Shown: positions 1 through 9,818, counted from the first letter of the stretch. The stretch is 21,903 bases of DNA from Funneliformis mosseae (GCA_910592005.1 CAJVPP010001197.1:1-21903), one strand, 5' to 3'. The notes: generated by a model not told the origin, from the letters alone. A program made the numbers and translations.

Positions 1-494
1 TTTTTGTATTGTTATAGTATATATTTAATATTAAAATTATTCAAAGTTTCTTTCTTACTTTTATATTAAATATGCTTACAAGTTTTAAATATACTTATTA
101 AGCTTTTTATTTCTATAATTATATTTAATATATACTAAAGAATTAAATTTATAATTTTTTTGTTAATTTCTATTATTAGCTTAGTTAAAATCTTAAGAAA
201 AAATTAAACTTTATATTATAATTTAAAGTATTTAATGAATATAATAGAAAATTAATAAATAATATAAAGAATTAGAATTTTAATAACTGCCTAATCTATT
301 AAATTAATAAACTTCACTGCTTTTTTTTCTAATATAACTTAGTTAATTTTATATTTAAAAGAATCTAATTTTAATACTATATTAAAATAAAGTCTATCAT
401 TTATATTTTTCATTTTAAATATCATAATTTAGATATTACAATCAATTTTATTACAATGATTTTAATATAATAAATTTTACAATATAATGAATTT

Positions 495-541
495 TTGGTA
501 TAATACAGATTTTTCTATATTAAAATACTTTATTATACCAA
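495..541. repeat. Inverted repeat, 11-bp perfect arms
   Basis: TTGGTATAATA at 495-505 is exactly mirrored by TATTATACCAA at 531-541, with a 25-nt spacer. The similarity continues imperfectly outward on both sides (about 480-550). It could be a remnant of a small foldback or MITE-like element, but AT-rich DNA also produces such pairs by chance. Confidence 0.45.
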
Positions 542-700
542 TTTTATTATATAATGATATATAAAGAAATTTATAAAATTATATATATAAAATGTTTTTT
601 TTTTAACAAATTTATTTATAACAAATTTTTTAATACAATAAAAATTTGAATAATAAATATTACTTTAGAAAGAATCAGTTTATAAAAAAAGAATAAAAAA

Positions 701-1110
701 AGAATATTAGTAAATATTTTAAAAAAGTCTATTTATTCTAAGAAAAAAAAATTAAATTTATCAGTTAATTTTCAAAATTTAAAGATAGTTAATTCTAAAA
801 TTAAAAAAAAAATATTAGTAAACATTTTTAGAGAAACTTATGTATCTCAAAAAGAAAAATTTAATTTATCAAAAATCAAAAAAGAATAGTATTAAAAAAA
901 AAATAAAAAAACATTAATAAATAATTTTAAAGAAACTTAATACCTATTTGAAGAAGAAAATCAATTTACTAATTAATTCTCAAGATCTAAAAAAATCAAT
1001 CCTAAAAAAGAGAAAAAAAAGAATGTTAATAAATATTCTTAAAGAAGTTTACCTATTTCAAGAAGAAGAAAATCAACTTATTAGTTTTCAAAAAATAAAA
1101 AATCAAAAAA
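701..1110 (+). repeat. Degenerate tandem repeat, ~99-112 bp unit, four copies
   Basis: Four related units begin near 704, 812, 911 and 1023, so the spacings are 108, 99 and 112 nt. Read on the + strand, the copies translate to similar peptides: RILVNILKK, ILVNIFRET, TLINNFKET and RMLINILKE. The later part is QEEENQLISFQK in the fourth copy, with QKEKFNLSKI as its counterpart in the second. The first three copies share a frame. The third carries in-frame stops and the fourth is shifted by one base. This looks like the decayed remnant of a gene that encoded a 33-37-residue repeat. It can also be read as non-coding satellite-like DNA. The lysine-rich open frame at 948-1145 lies over copies three and four and is not supported as a gene. 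Confidence 0.5.
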
Positions 1111-2595
1111 AAACAAAAAAATCAAAAAAATATCCTTTCATTTAAAATTAAAAATAAAAAAAAATAAAAAAAATGATAAATAATTATTACAAAATTCTTT
1201 TTAATAAATAAAAAAAAAATTTATTTAATAATTATAATAAAGAATATTTAATAACTTTTATATTATAAATATTATATTTAAAAAAAATTTAATTAATAAA
1301 AAATTAAAAAATTATTTTAACTTATTATTATATGATTACTTAAATTATTTTAATTAATTTAATTAAATAATATTATTATTATAATAAATTATTCATTATA
1401 TATATATTGAATAATTCATTATAATGATAATAAATTTTTTTATAATAAAGATTAAATCAATTTAGACAAATAATTTGTTATAATAAGAGTTAATTGTATT
1501 CAGATTATAAAGCAATACTCAAATTATAATATTATAATTTAGATTAAATAGTATATTATTTATTTATATTATTATTTTATAATACTAACAATTAAAAATT
1601 AATATTTATGTAAATTAACAAAAAATTTAGTACAAATCAATATTTTAAAAAATCTCTAAAGGTTATATAAATAAAAATGTTAATTTAGTAAATAGTATAT
1701 AATTTAAGATAAGTATTAAGATTTTATTAAAAAATAATTCAATATAATTATATTTGTTTATATATAATATGTTAGTATTTATCTTATTTTTGATAAATCT
1801 AAATTGAATTTTCTGTTGTTAATTAAGTTCTACTATTATTCTATTTACTATATATATAATATTAATATAATATAAATTGATTAATAATATTAATCAATTA
1901 ATAATAAAAAAGAAAGTTTTAGTATTTTTTATGTTTTTTTACATAATATTTATTTTATTTATTTATTTTATTTTTATTATTGTTATTATTTAATATGATG
2001 TATTAATATAAATTTTAATTATGTATATTTTGTTAGGTTAACTGATTTTCAATCAATTATTTTTCTATTATAATATATTATTTATATAAAGTAATATAAA
2101 ATATTTTAAATTTGTCTATTAATATTGAATTAATATTGATTAATTTTACAATTACATAAATTTTTTAATATGAATTTTTTAATTAGATCTAATTTAAATT
2201 AATTTAATAATGAATTTATTCTTAATTATACTATATTAATTGTAATATTATCATAAAATATTGTTTAAATATAATTTGAAATATTAATACTTAATATAAA
2301 ATAATTTAAAATATAATATAATATATTTTTAAAATATTAAATTTAAGATTATTAAATAAAATTTAAAAGATTAATAAATTATTTAAATAATAAAAAATAA
2401 ATTTAATAAAATATATTAAAAATCTGTAAAATTTAAAAAAAATATAAAATTATTTTAAATTTATAAAATAGTAAAACTATATCTAAATTTTAATAAAATT
2501 TAATAAATTAAAAATTTAGATATTTGTTAAATTTAAATAAACAATCTTATTTAAGATATAAAAAATATATATTATTGCTAATAATACTAACTTAA

Positions 2596-2731
2596 TTAAA
2601 GATAGCGTTGCAATATTATGATGCTTATTTGTTACTTATTACAGCTTAAATTTTTAATAATATTGTAACGAATTGCAATATTGTGATGCTTATTTGTTAC
2701 CTGTTATAACTAATTGAAATGCTATCTTTAA
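2596..2731. mobile_element. MITE-like element with terminal inverted repeats and internal duplication
   Basis: TTAAAGATAGC at 2596-2606 is perfectly inverted at 2721-2731 (GCTATCTTTAA). The similarity of the arms extends imperfectly outward for about 15 more bases. Inside, a segment of about 35 bp starting TTGCAATATT(A/G)TGATGC is directly repeated at about 2608-2642 and 2673-2707, a period of 65 bp. The element contains no ORF. Both ends carry TTAA, which could be a target-site duplication of the piggyBac type, but TTAA is also expected by chance in this background. It has slightly more G and C than its surroundings. The call is a non-autonomous DNA element or foldback repeat; the family is unknown. 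Confidence 0.5.
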
Positions 2732-3914
2732 ATTTAACTTAATTATTGAGTAGTATAAATATATATAATTTTTTATTTATTTTGAACTAATTAAAAATTA
2801 TTATTAAGTTTAAAATATAAATGTAATAAAAGAAATTAATTTTATATTAATTTAGAAAATTTAGTATAGATTGTATATAATCTTTTACTATATAGGAGAT
2901 GATCAGTAGAAAAGGGAAAATCTTTTTTTAATTAAAAATTTTTTTTATTAGTTCACTTTTCTAATCATAGTCATGTAAATAAAACTAGTTTATTAACTAA
3001 ATTATTCATAATTTGTAGATTTTCTCTTTTTTTTATTAACTGTTTTCTATATTTACAGAATAATTATACTAATTCTATACTTTTTAATTATATTTAGTAA
3101 AATTTATATTTAATATATAAAAATATATAAAGATATTTAATATTCTATAATTATAATAATTTAAAATGATTTATATTAAATGTTAATAATTTTTTGAGTA
3201 TTAATAAATAAATGTTATTAGTAAATATAAAATTTATATAAATTATATATTATCTAATTAGAAAAAAAAATAATTAATTTTTATTTAATCAATAAAGCAT
3301 TATAAAAAAATTTATAATAATAACTAATATATATAATTTAGAATATTTTTAAAATTTATTAAAATATTTATTTATTTATTAATTATAGAAATATAATTTT
3401 ACAATTATTTGATTTAATAATAATAAATCTAATAAGTTATATTTTATTTTTCATAATTACTAATATTATATTTATATTAATTCTTAAATCTTAAAAATTT
3501 TCTATAAAAATTTTGATATTTAATTAATAATATACTAATTAAGTTATTATTTTATAACATAATTTAAATAAAAATAAAAAAATTGGCAATTATTATTTAA
3601 TATGAATAAATATTAATAAAATAGATTTTCTTTCATATAATATATAATATAATATAATTATTACAATTTGTAAGATTGTAAAAGTTAAAATAAATATATT
3701 ATAAATGTAAATATATATAATATTCTTATATAAAATTATAATTTAAATTAAAATTTTAAAGATTTTAATAATATTAACTAATTCTGTAAATAAAAATTAT
3801 TATTTAAAGACATTAAAAATATAATATTAGACATTTTAAACAATTTATAAAGATTAGAAAATTATAAAAAAGTTATAAAAATTTTATTAAATAAGTATAT
3901 CAGCTAAGTATTAA

Positions 3915-3960
3915 TATTTTAATAATTAATTTCCGTTTTAGGAAATTAGTTATTAAAATA
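3915..3960. repeat. Hairpin at the edge of the AT-rich block
   Basis: Arms 3915-3934 and 3941-3960 are complementary at 19 of 20 positions around a 6-nt GTTTTA loop. Directly after the right arm comes a GC-rich motif GGTCCGGGCCAGGC (about 3966-3979), and base composition changes from here on. It could be the terminus of a transposable element or a boundary structure. No transposase is visible. Confidence 0.5.
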
Positions 3961-4439
3961 GTAGAGGTCCGGGCCAGGCTTCAAAATTTGGACTTAGTTT
4001 TTATTATTTTTTAAATAATAAATCTATATGATATATTTTGACTACCATTTAATTAATATAGGCTTTTATTAGTACATTATGCGAAATTAGTACCATAGTG
4101 AATCCTTGCTATTCAAGGAGTTTTGCTAGTAGAATACTGACACTTTATTCTAATATTGTAATATTAAAAACAACTAATAATAAAATATTCATTGTTAAGA
4201 AACTGATCCTATGAAATTCAATAATATTCTAAGAAGAACCGGTTTTAGAAATGAAATTTTATTTGCATATTTCATATTCCTATTATATAATTTATTACAT
4301 CATGTAACGATTTTAATCCGTTAAAACAGAGTACAATAGCATTTATTAATTAATAGTTATTTAATATCTTTGATATTATTTAGAATAATCTAATCAAATT
4401 TGGATCTAAAGTCAATAAATTGATGACTACAATAATTTA

Positions 4440-4555
4440 CGATATTATATAGAGTTTGTGATCCCAAGCGACATTTTGATAGACGAATCATGGGATATGA
4501 AAGAAAACAAATATTTACAAATATATTTGATACAGATGCCGATCATACAAAAAAG
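4440..4555 (+). pseudogene. Possible orphan exon or gene fragment, unidentified
   Basis: This stretch has coding-like composition compared with its flanks and stays open in two + frames. One reads through RVCDPKRHFDRRIMGYERKQ and continues to about 4555, where a GT follows (GTATTT at 4556). An AG lies at its left edge (TATATAG). No start codon with a good context and no convincing partner exon was found, and I recognise no family. It may be a relic exon or chance. Confidence 0.2.
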
Positions 4556-5052
4556 GTATTTTTTTTTTTATTTTTAATTACTCAAAACCTTAATATAACT
4601 AATCAATAGTTGATCTATTCAAAATAACTACTCGAGCTCTTTGTTGTATAAAATCGTGGTGAAAAGAAATTCATGGTCTTCGGAGGGTTCAATGGGTTGT
4701 TTAGATCAGGACTTTGCGTGGTCCAAAACATCATCATGAATTTGGCATTTTGCAAACTATGAATCAATGGTGTTGTCTTTTGAAAAAACAAAAAACAAAA
4801 GGTGAGGGAATTGTAAATTGGAAACAAATAAAATTCTAATTTTGGCAAAAACGTAATTTGATCGACAAATCATCAATTATCAAATGGGAAGATATTGATT
4901 GTAAAGGGACCACGACATGAAATTTTCTTTGAAATAATTTTTTAATTGAGATAAAATAAATAAAATACTGGAAGTATTTTTTTTTTTTTAAAAAAAAAAA
5001 AGAAAAAGAAAAAAAAGAAGGTTGGAACTTTAGTTTATCTCATGATAGTGCA

Positions 5053-5076
5053 TTACGTCATCATGGAAGATCGCGG
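5053..5076. promoter_or_regulatory. Candidate bZIP/CRE-like site plus TCGCGG motif
   Basis: TTACGTCAT at 5053-5061 resembles the CRE/bZIP consensus TGACGT in reverse orientation. TCGCGG follows at 5071-5076, about 210-230 bp before the F-box ATG. The same two motifs, in the same order, precede the second F-box gene (18172 and 18203). Function is inferred from the motifs only. Confidence 0.3.
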
Positions 5077-5142
5077 CGTTGTGATCTCATTTGTAGCTCG
5101 AATTTCTTTTTAAGGAATGATACGGCGTTTTATTATCATTAT

Positions 5143-5150
5143 TATAAAAG
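5143..5150 (+). promoter_or_regulatory. TATA-like box of first F-box gene
   Basis: TATAAAAG at 5143-5150 lies about 132-139 bp before the chosen ATG at 5282. A pyrimidine-rich stretch and a poly-A run follow in what would be the 5' UTR. In this AT-rich context a chance match is possible, but GC is locally higher here. Confidence 0.4.
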
Positions 5151-5281
5151 TGAACTAAATAAAAATACTTTACTAATTCATTCTTCTTTTTCATTCCTCT
5201 AAAAATCCAGAAAAAAAAAAAAAAAAAAACTTATTTAATTAGTTGAAAGTAAATCTTTTCAATAATAAAAAATTAATACAA

Positions 5282-6889
5282 ATGATTTCAAAACTTCCTT
5301 ATGATTGTATAAGTGACATGTTAGAGTTTCTTCGCGATGACAAGAAGACACTTTATTATTGTTTATATGTTGATCGTACCTGGTGTCAACTTGCGGCTCC
5401 CTTACTATGGACTCGACCTTTTGAAAAAGAAAACGGAAGCAAATCACATATAGTCATTGATACATTAATAACATGTCTAGATGAAGGGGAGAAACAAAGG
5501 TTAAGGGCAGAATTGAACGATTTACCTGAAAGGAAACCGTCATTATTTAATTACGCAACATACATCAACGGGTTCGATTATCAAAATTTTGAAAATGCGA
5601 TAAAAAAATGGACAAAAATTCGTTGTGATGATATTAATGTTAACATGCACGTTTCTTTATTTCAAATAATTGGAAATTTGATCTTTTCCCGTTCCAAACA
5701 TCTTAAAATTTTAAATTTAAATCATGATGATAAATGTCATGATGATGAAAAATCTCACGAATACACAATCTTTCAAAAGATCTTGACTTTTAATAATATT
5801 GAAAATGTTTTATTGAATTTAGAAAAGTTAGAATTAAAATATTTTGGTTGGGAGTTTGATATCGATGGTTCGTTTGGGGATAAAATTTCAAGATTTTTCA
5901 TTCAACTTTCAAATTATTCTCAAAACATTCAAGAATTAATTATTGATATCTTCTTTGATTCAACGAATACTTTCAAAGTTAGCGAATCTTTAACAAAATT
6001 AATTGAATCTCAGAGGAACCTTTATTTACTTCAAGTAAATGAGTATATCGGTTATTCATTTATTCATTCAATTAAAAGTCAGGCGAATTCTTTAAAATTT
6101 CTCAGAATTTTGGAATTGAGCAATTTTCATACTTTATTACCCATATTACATGAATGCGTTAAATTAGAAACTCTTGAATTGACGGAATATTTTGAAGTAG
6201 AAAAATTAGGTGAATTTTTAAATCCAAACATATCTTTACCACCAATTCACATCAAAAATTTACTCGCCTATCAAATTGATATGGAAAGGAATCCGCAAAA
6301 CTTTGAGGATGCGATGGCAATTTTGATCAATTTATCAAGACATAAATTAGAATCACTCACGATGGAATATGTAACTTATAGAACAATCTCTTTTCTAAAA
6401 TCACATTGTCCGAATAATTTGACTCATTTATCTTTAAAAATTTCAACTTTTGCTTTGGTTAAATTATATGAATTATTTCCTTTATTAAAATCCCTTGAAA
6501 CCTTAATCCTCATAGAATCCGGAAGGTATGAAGACCCTATATCACCGGAATCTACTAATCAATTGTCTCAATTGGCTAGGACCATTCCTCCTAGCTTGAA
6601 ATGCCTTGGAATTTCATTCTTACTTGACCTTTCTGGTTATAAAAAATTTTATGAAGTACTTTCGGTTCCAATTCAAGAATTAGATGTGTACATCTCATTG
6701 GATGATGATTATTTGAAAGAAATTGTTTCTTATGCCGAAAAAAATCGAAATTTAAAGAGGGTCGGAATCATGAGATTTAAAAGTTCGCTTATAGATGGTC
6801 ATATTTCCATGGAACTTTATCAAAAAGCAAAATCTTTAATACCTATTGTAGGAGAAACCAACAAAATCAAGCATTTCGTCAACAAATAA
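5282..6889 (+). CDS. F-box / leucine-rich-repeat-like protein
   Basis: Intronless gene of 535 codons. I start it at the ATG at 5282 (MISKLPYDCISDMLEFLRDD). The frame is open further upstream only from a TTG, which is unlikely to start in a eukaryote. Residues about 3-48 form an F-box: the LPxDCxxxxLEFL core, then KKTLYYCLYVDRTWCQ and PLLWTRPF. F-boxes bind Skp1 in SCF ubiquitin ligases. The rest is a series of irregular LRR-like strands, for example LKILNLN, LEKLELKYF, LRILELSNF, LETLELTEY, LESLTMEY, LTHLSLK, LETLILIES and IQELDV, which would form the substrate-binding surface. Codons are strongly AT-ending. A relative lies at 18330 in the same orientation. AATAAA at about 6942 may be the poly(A) signal. 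The family call is firm; the substrate is unknown. Confidence 0.9.
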   Translation: MISKLPYDCISDMLEFLRDDKKTLYYCLYVDRTWCQLAAPLLWTRPFEKENGSKSHIVIDTLITCLDEGEKQRLRAELNDLPERKPSLFNYATYINGFDYQNFENAIKKWTKIRCDDINVNMHVSLFQIIGNLIFSRSKHLKILNLNHDDKCHDDEKSHEYTIFQKILTFNNIENVLLNLEKLELKYFGWEFDIDGSFGDKISRFFIQLSNYSQNIQELIIDIFFDSTNTFKVSESLTKLIESQRNLYLLQVNEYIGYSFIHSIKSQANSLKFLRILELSNFHTLLPILHECVKLETLELTEYFEVEKLGEFLNPNISLPPIHIKNLLAYQIDMERNPQNFEDAMAILINLSRHKLESLTMEYVTYRTISFLKSHCPNNLTHLSLKISTFALVKLYELFPLLKSLETLILIESGRYEDPISPESTNQLSQLARTIPPSLKCLGISFLLDLSGYKKFYEVLSVPIQELDVYISLDDDYLKEIVSYAEKNRNLKRVGIMRFKSSLIDGHISMELYQKAKSLIPIVGETNKIKHFVNK

Positions 6890-7579
6890 TAGGTTTCTTT
6901 TTTTTTATTTTAAAAAAATATATACATATATATATAATTAAATAAATAAGTCAAATAATAATATTTTCTGTACAGCTAGAAGTAATCTCTCACTTAATTC
7001 TTATACTATTTATTCCTAATGATTTTGATGATTGACGATTAAAAATTATTAACCTTGAATAATTTAATAATTTTCAAGTTTCCATATTTTATTAGTAAAG
7101 GAGCCTAAGTGAAAGACGGTTGATGTATTCACTATTTGACTTCCGTTCGCGAGTGTAACCCACTTGTCCGACATGTTACCGAATTTCCGACTTTGACGTT
7201 TTCACCCGGCAGAAATCAAATGTTACATGACCGGCGATTATATTGATGAGTAGGCAAGTAAAAATATATATATAAATTTTTTGATTATATAAATTATTAA
7301 TCCATTCGACTTGAAGGATGGTATGATCAATAAATGATTTTTTGATTTATTATTAGGCAGTTTACGCCAAGAAAATTTTATAAATAACGAAAATAGCAAA
7401 TGAAACAATGTTCGTTTCACAAGGAATCAGCAGATCGTGGATATTACATCATTAATTACAATATTGGGATAAACATGTGAAATGGTATTTATGCTTGTCC
7501 GATGATATAAAAATTTTATCATCAAAGAAACCGTCGAAACTATTAAAATTTACCACTTTCTCTCTACGATTTGTTTTTG

Positions 7580-7625
7580 TGTTTACATGACAACATCAGA
7601 AACAATGTGTCTCATGATGTAAACA
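7580..7625. promoter_or_regulatory. Inverted pair of forkhead-like motifs
   Basis: TGTTTACATGA (from 7580) and TCATGATGTAAACAA (to 7625) face each other about 20 bp apart. GTTTACAT/ATGTAAAC are perfect inverted copies. GTAAACA is the core recognised by forkhead-type factors in yeasts and animals. It lies about 320 bp upstream of the glycosyltransferase-like gene. Regulatory meaning is inference. Confidence 0.25.
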
Positions 7626-7891
7626 AAAGGAATAAAGATATCACATTTAATTTTTGAAATTTATTCTAACGTTTTTTGATATGTGCCTTAAGCCTTACTT
7701 TTTAGTAGAAAAATTGCTTAAAAACAATTCGTGCATTGTTCTATATTTAATATTTTAGTCTTATTTCACTTATCTAAAAGTGGTTTAAATCGTCCAATCA
7801 AGTTCTTTAAAATTTTTTATTCTAGTAACACGAGAAGCAAATATAAATTAAACAGATTTTATTAAACGTTCATCCTTTTTTTTATAAAAAT

Positions 7892-7900
7892 TATAAAAAG
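7892..7900 (+). promoter_or_regulatory. TATA-like box of glycosyltransferase-like gene
   Basis: TATAAAAAG at 7892-7900, with a second TATAAAAA a few bases before it, lies about 45-50 bp from the first in-frame ATG. A short leader beginning near 7920-7930 would fit. Confidence 0.35.
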
Positions 7901-7932
7901 TAAAAGAAATAAAAAACTCCCTTTTAGGATTT

Positions 7933-8061
7933 ATGATAATTAATGCTGATCATGAATCGCAATCCATTATATTTCACAGTTCACGAATTAATGAAACCTT
8001 TTACATTGTTTTTAATTCTCGTGTTTATCGCAACAAATTATTTGTTGTTCATGATTTTTGA
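7933..8061 (+). other. Overlapping upstream ORF (42 codons)
   Basis: An ATG at 7933, ten bases before the main in-frame ATG at 7943, opens a different frame. That frame runs 42 codons to TGA at 8059-8061, wholly inside exon 1 of the main gene. If transcription starts upstream of 7933 this uORF would compete with the main start. If it starts just downstream, the uORF is irrelevant. The peptide has no recognisable feature. Confidence 0.3.
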
Positions 8062-9382
8062 TGGGCATTTATTGCAATATTCGGATTTTCAGCCGCGTTT
8101 GTTAGAGGTAAATATACGACATATCGAATTATGAATTCTCCTTCTCGCTCGACAACATTTTTTTTTCTTTAACTAGATTCCGTTTTCTTCTCAGGATAAG
8201 AAGGGATGGAAAAACGATATCGTGAAATCCGAAATGACCAATTCGGACATCCAAGTTAATCAAAAGTATTGCCAAAATTCACAATGTCAATTTTTATTCA
8301 TATATTCAAATTCAGGAAGTTCAAACATTGAATTTTTAAGCACGTTCGCTTATTTGGCGATTCAATTAAATCGTACGCTCGTTTTAACCAATGTGGGACA
8401 ATCACAACTTGATTCGTGTAAGAAATTTCCTTTTGAATTTTATTATAATGTCGAGTATTTGCGAAAGAAATTTCATAGGCTATCAATCATCTCACAAGAG
8501 CACTTTGAAAATTGGACGAGAGAAAAGTTCAAGAAACCGAATTTTCATTACTTACATTTCACATCATCATCGTCCTCTGTTGATGAAGGTCATAACATAG
8601 AAAATATGAAATTAAATTATCGATCGGTTAAACGTACCAATTGCCTTGAAAACTTTAAAATGAACTTTAATAGTAACTTTACGTCATTCGAAAAAATCAT
8701 CTTTAAATCGGGATTATTATTAAACTCGTTTAATGGTAAAAAACTTTTAAAATCTTTAATTAAAAAATTAGAAGGATCCAATTCGGAAATCTTATTAATC
8801 AATAATGATATTCAACGAGAAACCTTTCACCCCATTACTATAAAGTACTCATATTCACAACATATTTATCAAGAAGTTTGGAAAATTAAAATGGCTTTAA
8901 AATCTTTTATAGCCATCTCTTGGAATATGATTGACATAAAAGATTCGACCATTTTATCGGATTGTGCTGAAAAGCTAGTCTACGCCTTAAAAGATTTAAG
9001 GGAAAATTATAATTTAAATAATGTATATTTATCGACAGATTATCCGATCTCATCGGATTTTGCATCGTTTCGTCATATAACCAAGGATCATCGTCGAGCA
9101 ATTAACTTAATAAATTCGACAGTCAACATGAATACATGGCACTCCTTTGATGCTTTCAATGCAATCAGACAAGAGAAAGGAAACCATGAAGAATTTAAAG
9201 GAACGGGAATCGTGAATATATTAGATAAATTAGTTTGTATAGAAGCGGATTACTTCATTACCGCTCCTTCAGAATGTTCTTCAAAATCTACAAATGATTT
9301 TATAAAAGAGATTATTAGCACAAGGCGAGCATTATATGATGATGATAATCAAAGAACTGAAAATATAATATCAAGATGGTAG
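7943..9382 (+). CDS. Putative O-fucosyltransferase-like glycosyltransferase (type II membrane protein)
   Basis: Two exons, 7943-8107 and 8195-9382, joined in phase 0 across an 87-nt GTAAAT...CAG intron, give 450 aa. Exon 1 supplies a short cytosolic N-terminus and a single membrane anchor (about residues 19-39, KPFTLFLILVFIATNYLLF), as in ER/Golgi type II glycosyltransferases. Early in the lumenal part comes a segment with NIEFLSTFAYLAIQLNRTL. It resembles the N-terminal glycine/asparagine-rich strand region of GDP-fucose-dependent enzymes, though the usual GGxxNQ-type motif is not obvious. Near the C-terminus, GTGIVNILDKLVCIEADYF and the following APSECSSKS match the layout of the fucosyltransferase GT-B nucleotide-sugar-binding end. 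Start could be Met-1 or Met-4. The gene model is strong. The function is an inference from pattern memory and may prove to be another GT-B family. Confidence 0.6.
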
Positions 9383-9746
9383 ATTTCGATATGTCCTTAT
9401 CTTGTTTAATTTTTAATTAATTTATTTATTTTATATTTATTTATTTTACAAAAAAAAAAAAAATTAATTTTATTTCACAATTAATAACTTTTATTTTTTC
9501 TTTATAAAAAAAAAATTATATTAAGATTTTAATACCGGAATGAAAATTCTTGTTCAATTTAATCTCTCAAATAAAATAATAAAGTTTTAACTTCAAACCG
9601 TGCCATTGTACTCTGCGGATTAGCAATTAAGTTACCAAATTTTTGCAAATTGACCCGAATTTTGAAATTGCTGCATCCAAAAAACAAAAAGAAAATACAA
9701 TATCAATTTCAAATAATTAAAATTCGTCAAATTCGTTAATGTTCAT
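9383..9746. other. Intergenic spacer before tRNA
   Basis: AT-rich 3' flank of the glycosyltransferase-like gene with poly-A/T tracts (9450-9465 and 9507-9515), followed by mixed sequence up to the tRNA. No ORF or RNA structure is recognised. Confidence 0.5.
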
Positions 9747-9818
9747 GGCTCCATGGTCTAGTAGTATGATTCTCGCTTTGGGTGCGAGAGGTCGTGGGTT
9801 CAATTCCCGCTGGAGCCC
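9747..9818 (+). tRNA. tRNA-Pro(UGG)
   Basis: The 7-bp acceptor stem GGCTCCA (9747-9753) pairs perfectly with TGGAGCC (9811-9817), with discriminator C at 9818. The anticodon stem CTCGC/GCGAG closes a 7-nt loop TTTGGGT, giving anticodon TGG at 9779-9781, which reads CCA and other Pro codons. The T arm GTGGG-TTCAATT-CCCGC has one G-U pair. The internal promoter A box (TGGTCTAGTAGT) and B box (GGTTCAATTCC, 9797-9807, one change from the GGTTCGANTCC consensus) are present. There is no intron, and the CCA end is not encoded, as expected for a nuclear eukaryotic gene. Confidence 0.97.

Larger units (their letters stand above)
1..3960. other. AT-rich gene-free block
   Basis: Almost pure A/T sequence with very few G or C bases, dense in TpA steps and poly-A/T runs. 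It holds no open frame that looks like a real protein on either strand. Inside it are a degenerate tandem repeat (701-1110), small inverted repeats (495-541) and a MITE-like element (2596-2731). It ends abruptly at a hairpin at 3915-3960, after which base composition becomes mixed. Such blocks are typical of the AT-rich, repeat-decayed compartment of some fungal genomes. Whether C-to-T decay (RIP-like) or neutral drift made it cannot be decided by eye. Confidence 0.8.
3961..5281. other. Intergenic region upstream of the first F-box gene
   Basis: Mixed-composition DNA without a supported gene. It contains a possible exon-like fragment at 4440-4555, poly-T/poly-A tracts (about 4559-4569, 4978-5000 and 5215-5229), and the promoter elements of the F-box gene at 5282. 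A 77-residue minus-strand frame at 4615-4848 has no recognisable features and is not accepted. Confidence 0.6.
6890..7942. other. Intergenic region between F-box and glycosyltransferase genes
   Basis: No gene is supported. 7090-7240 is richer in G/C but shows no recognisable RNA fold or open frame. 7501-7523 can form a small hairpin (GATGATA with TATCATC). 7580-7624 has an inverted pair of GTTTAC/GTAAAC motifs. The end holds the promoter of the gene at 7943. Confidence 0.6.

Noticed and set aside
948..1145. 65-residue lysine-rich open frame
   Set aside because: Starts at TTG (only internal ATG at 1023), lies in a decayed tandem repeat and is dominated by AAA/AAT codons; expected in AT-rich DNA.
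2907..3050. Imperfect inverted pair of purine/pyrimidine-rich stretches (GAAAAGGGAAAATC and GATTTTCTCTTTTT)
   Set aside because: Only about 12 of 14 positions match in low-complexity sequence; not distinguishable from chance.
4615..4848. 77-residue minus-strand frame
   Set aside because: No recognisable domain, no promoter context, and low-complexity ends.
5243..5281. N-terminal extension of the first F-box protein
   Set aside because: Requires a TTG start; the ATG at 5282 gives the typical short lead into the F-box.
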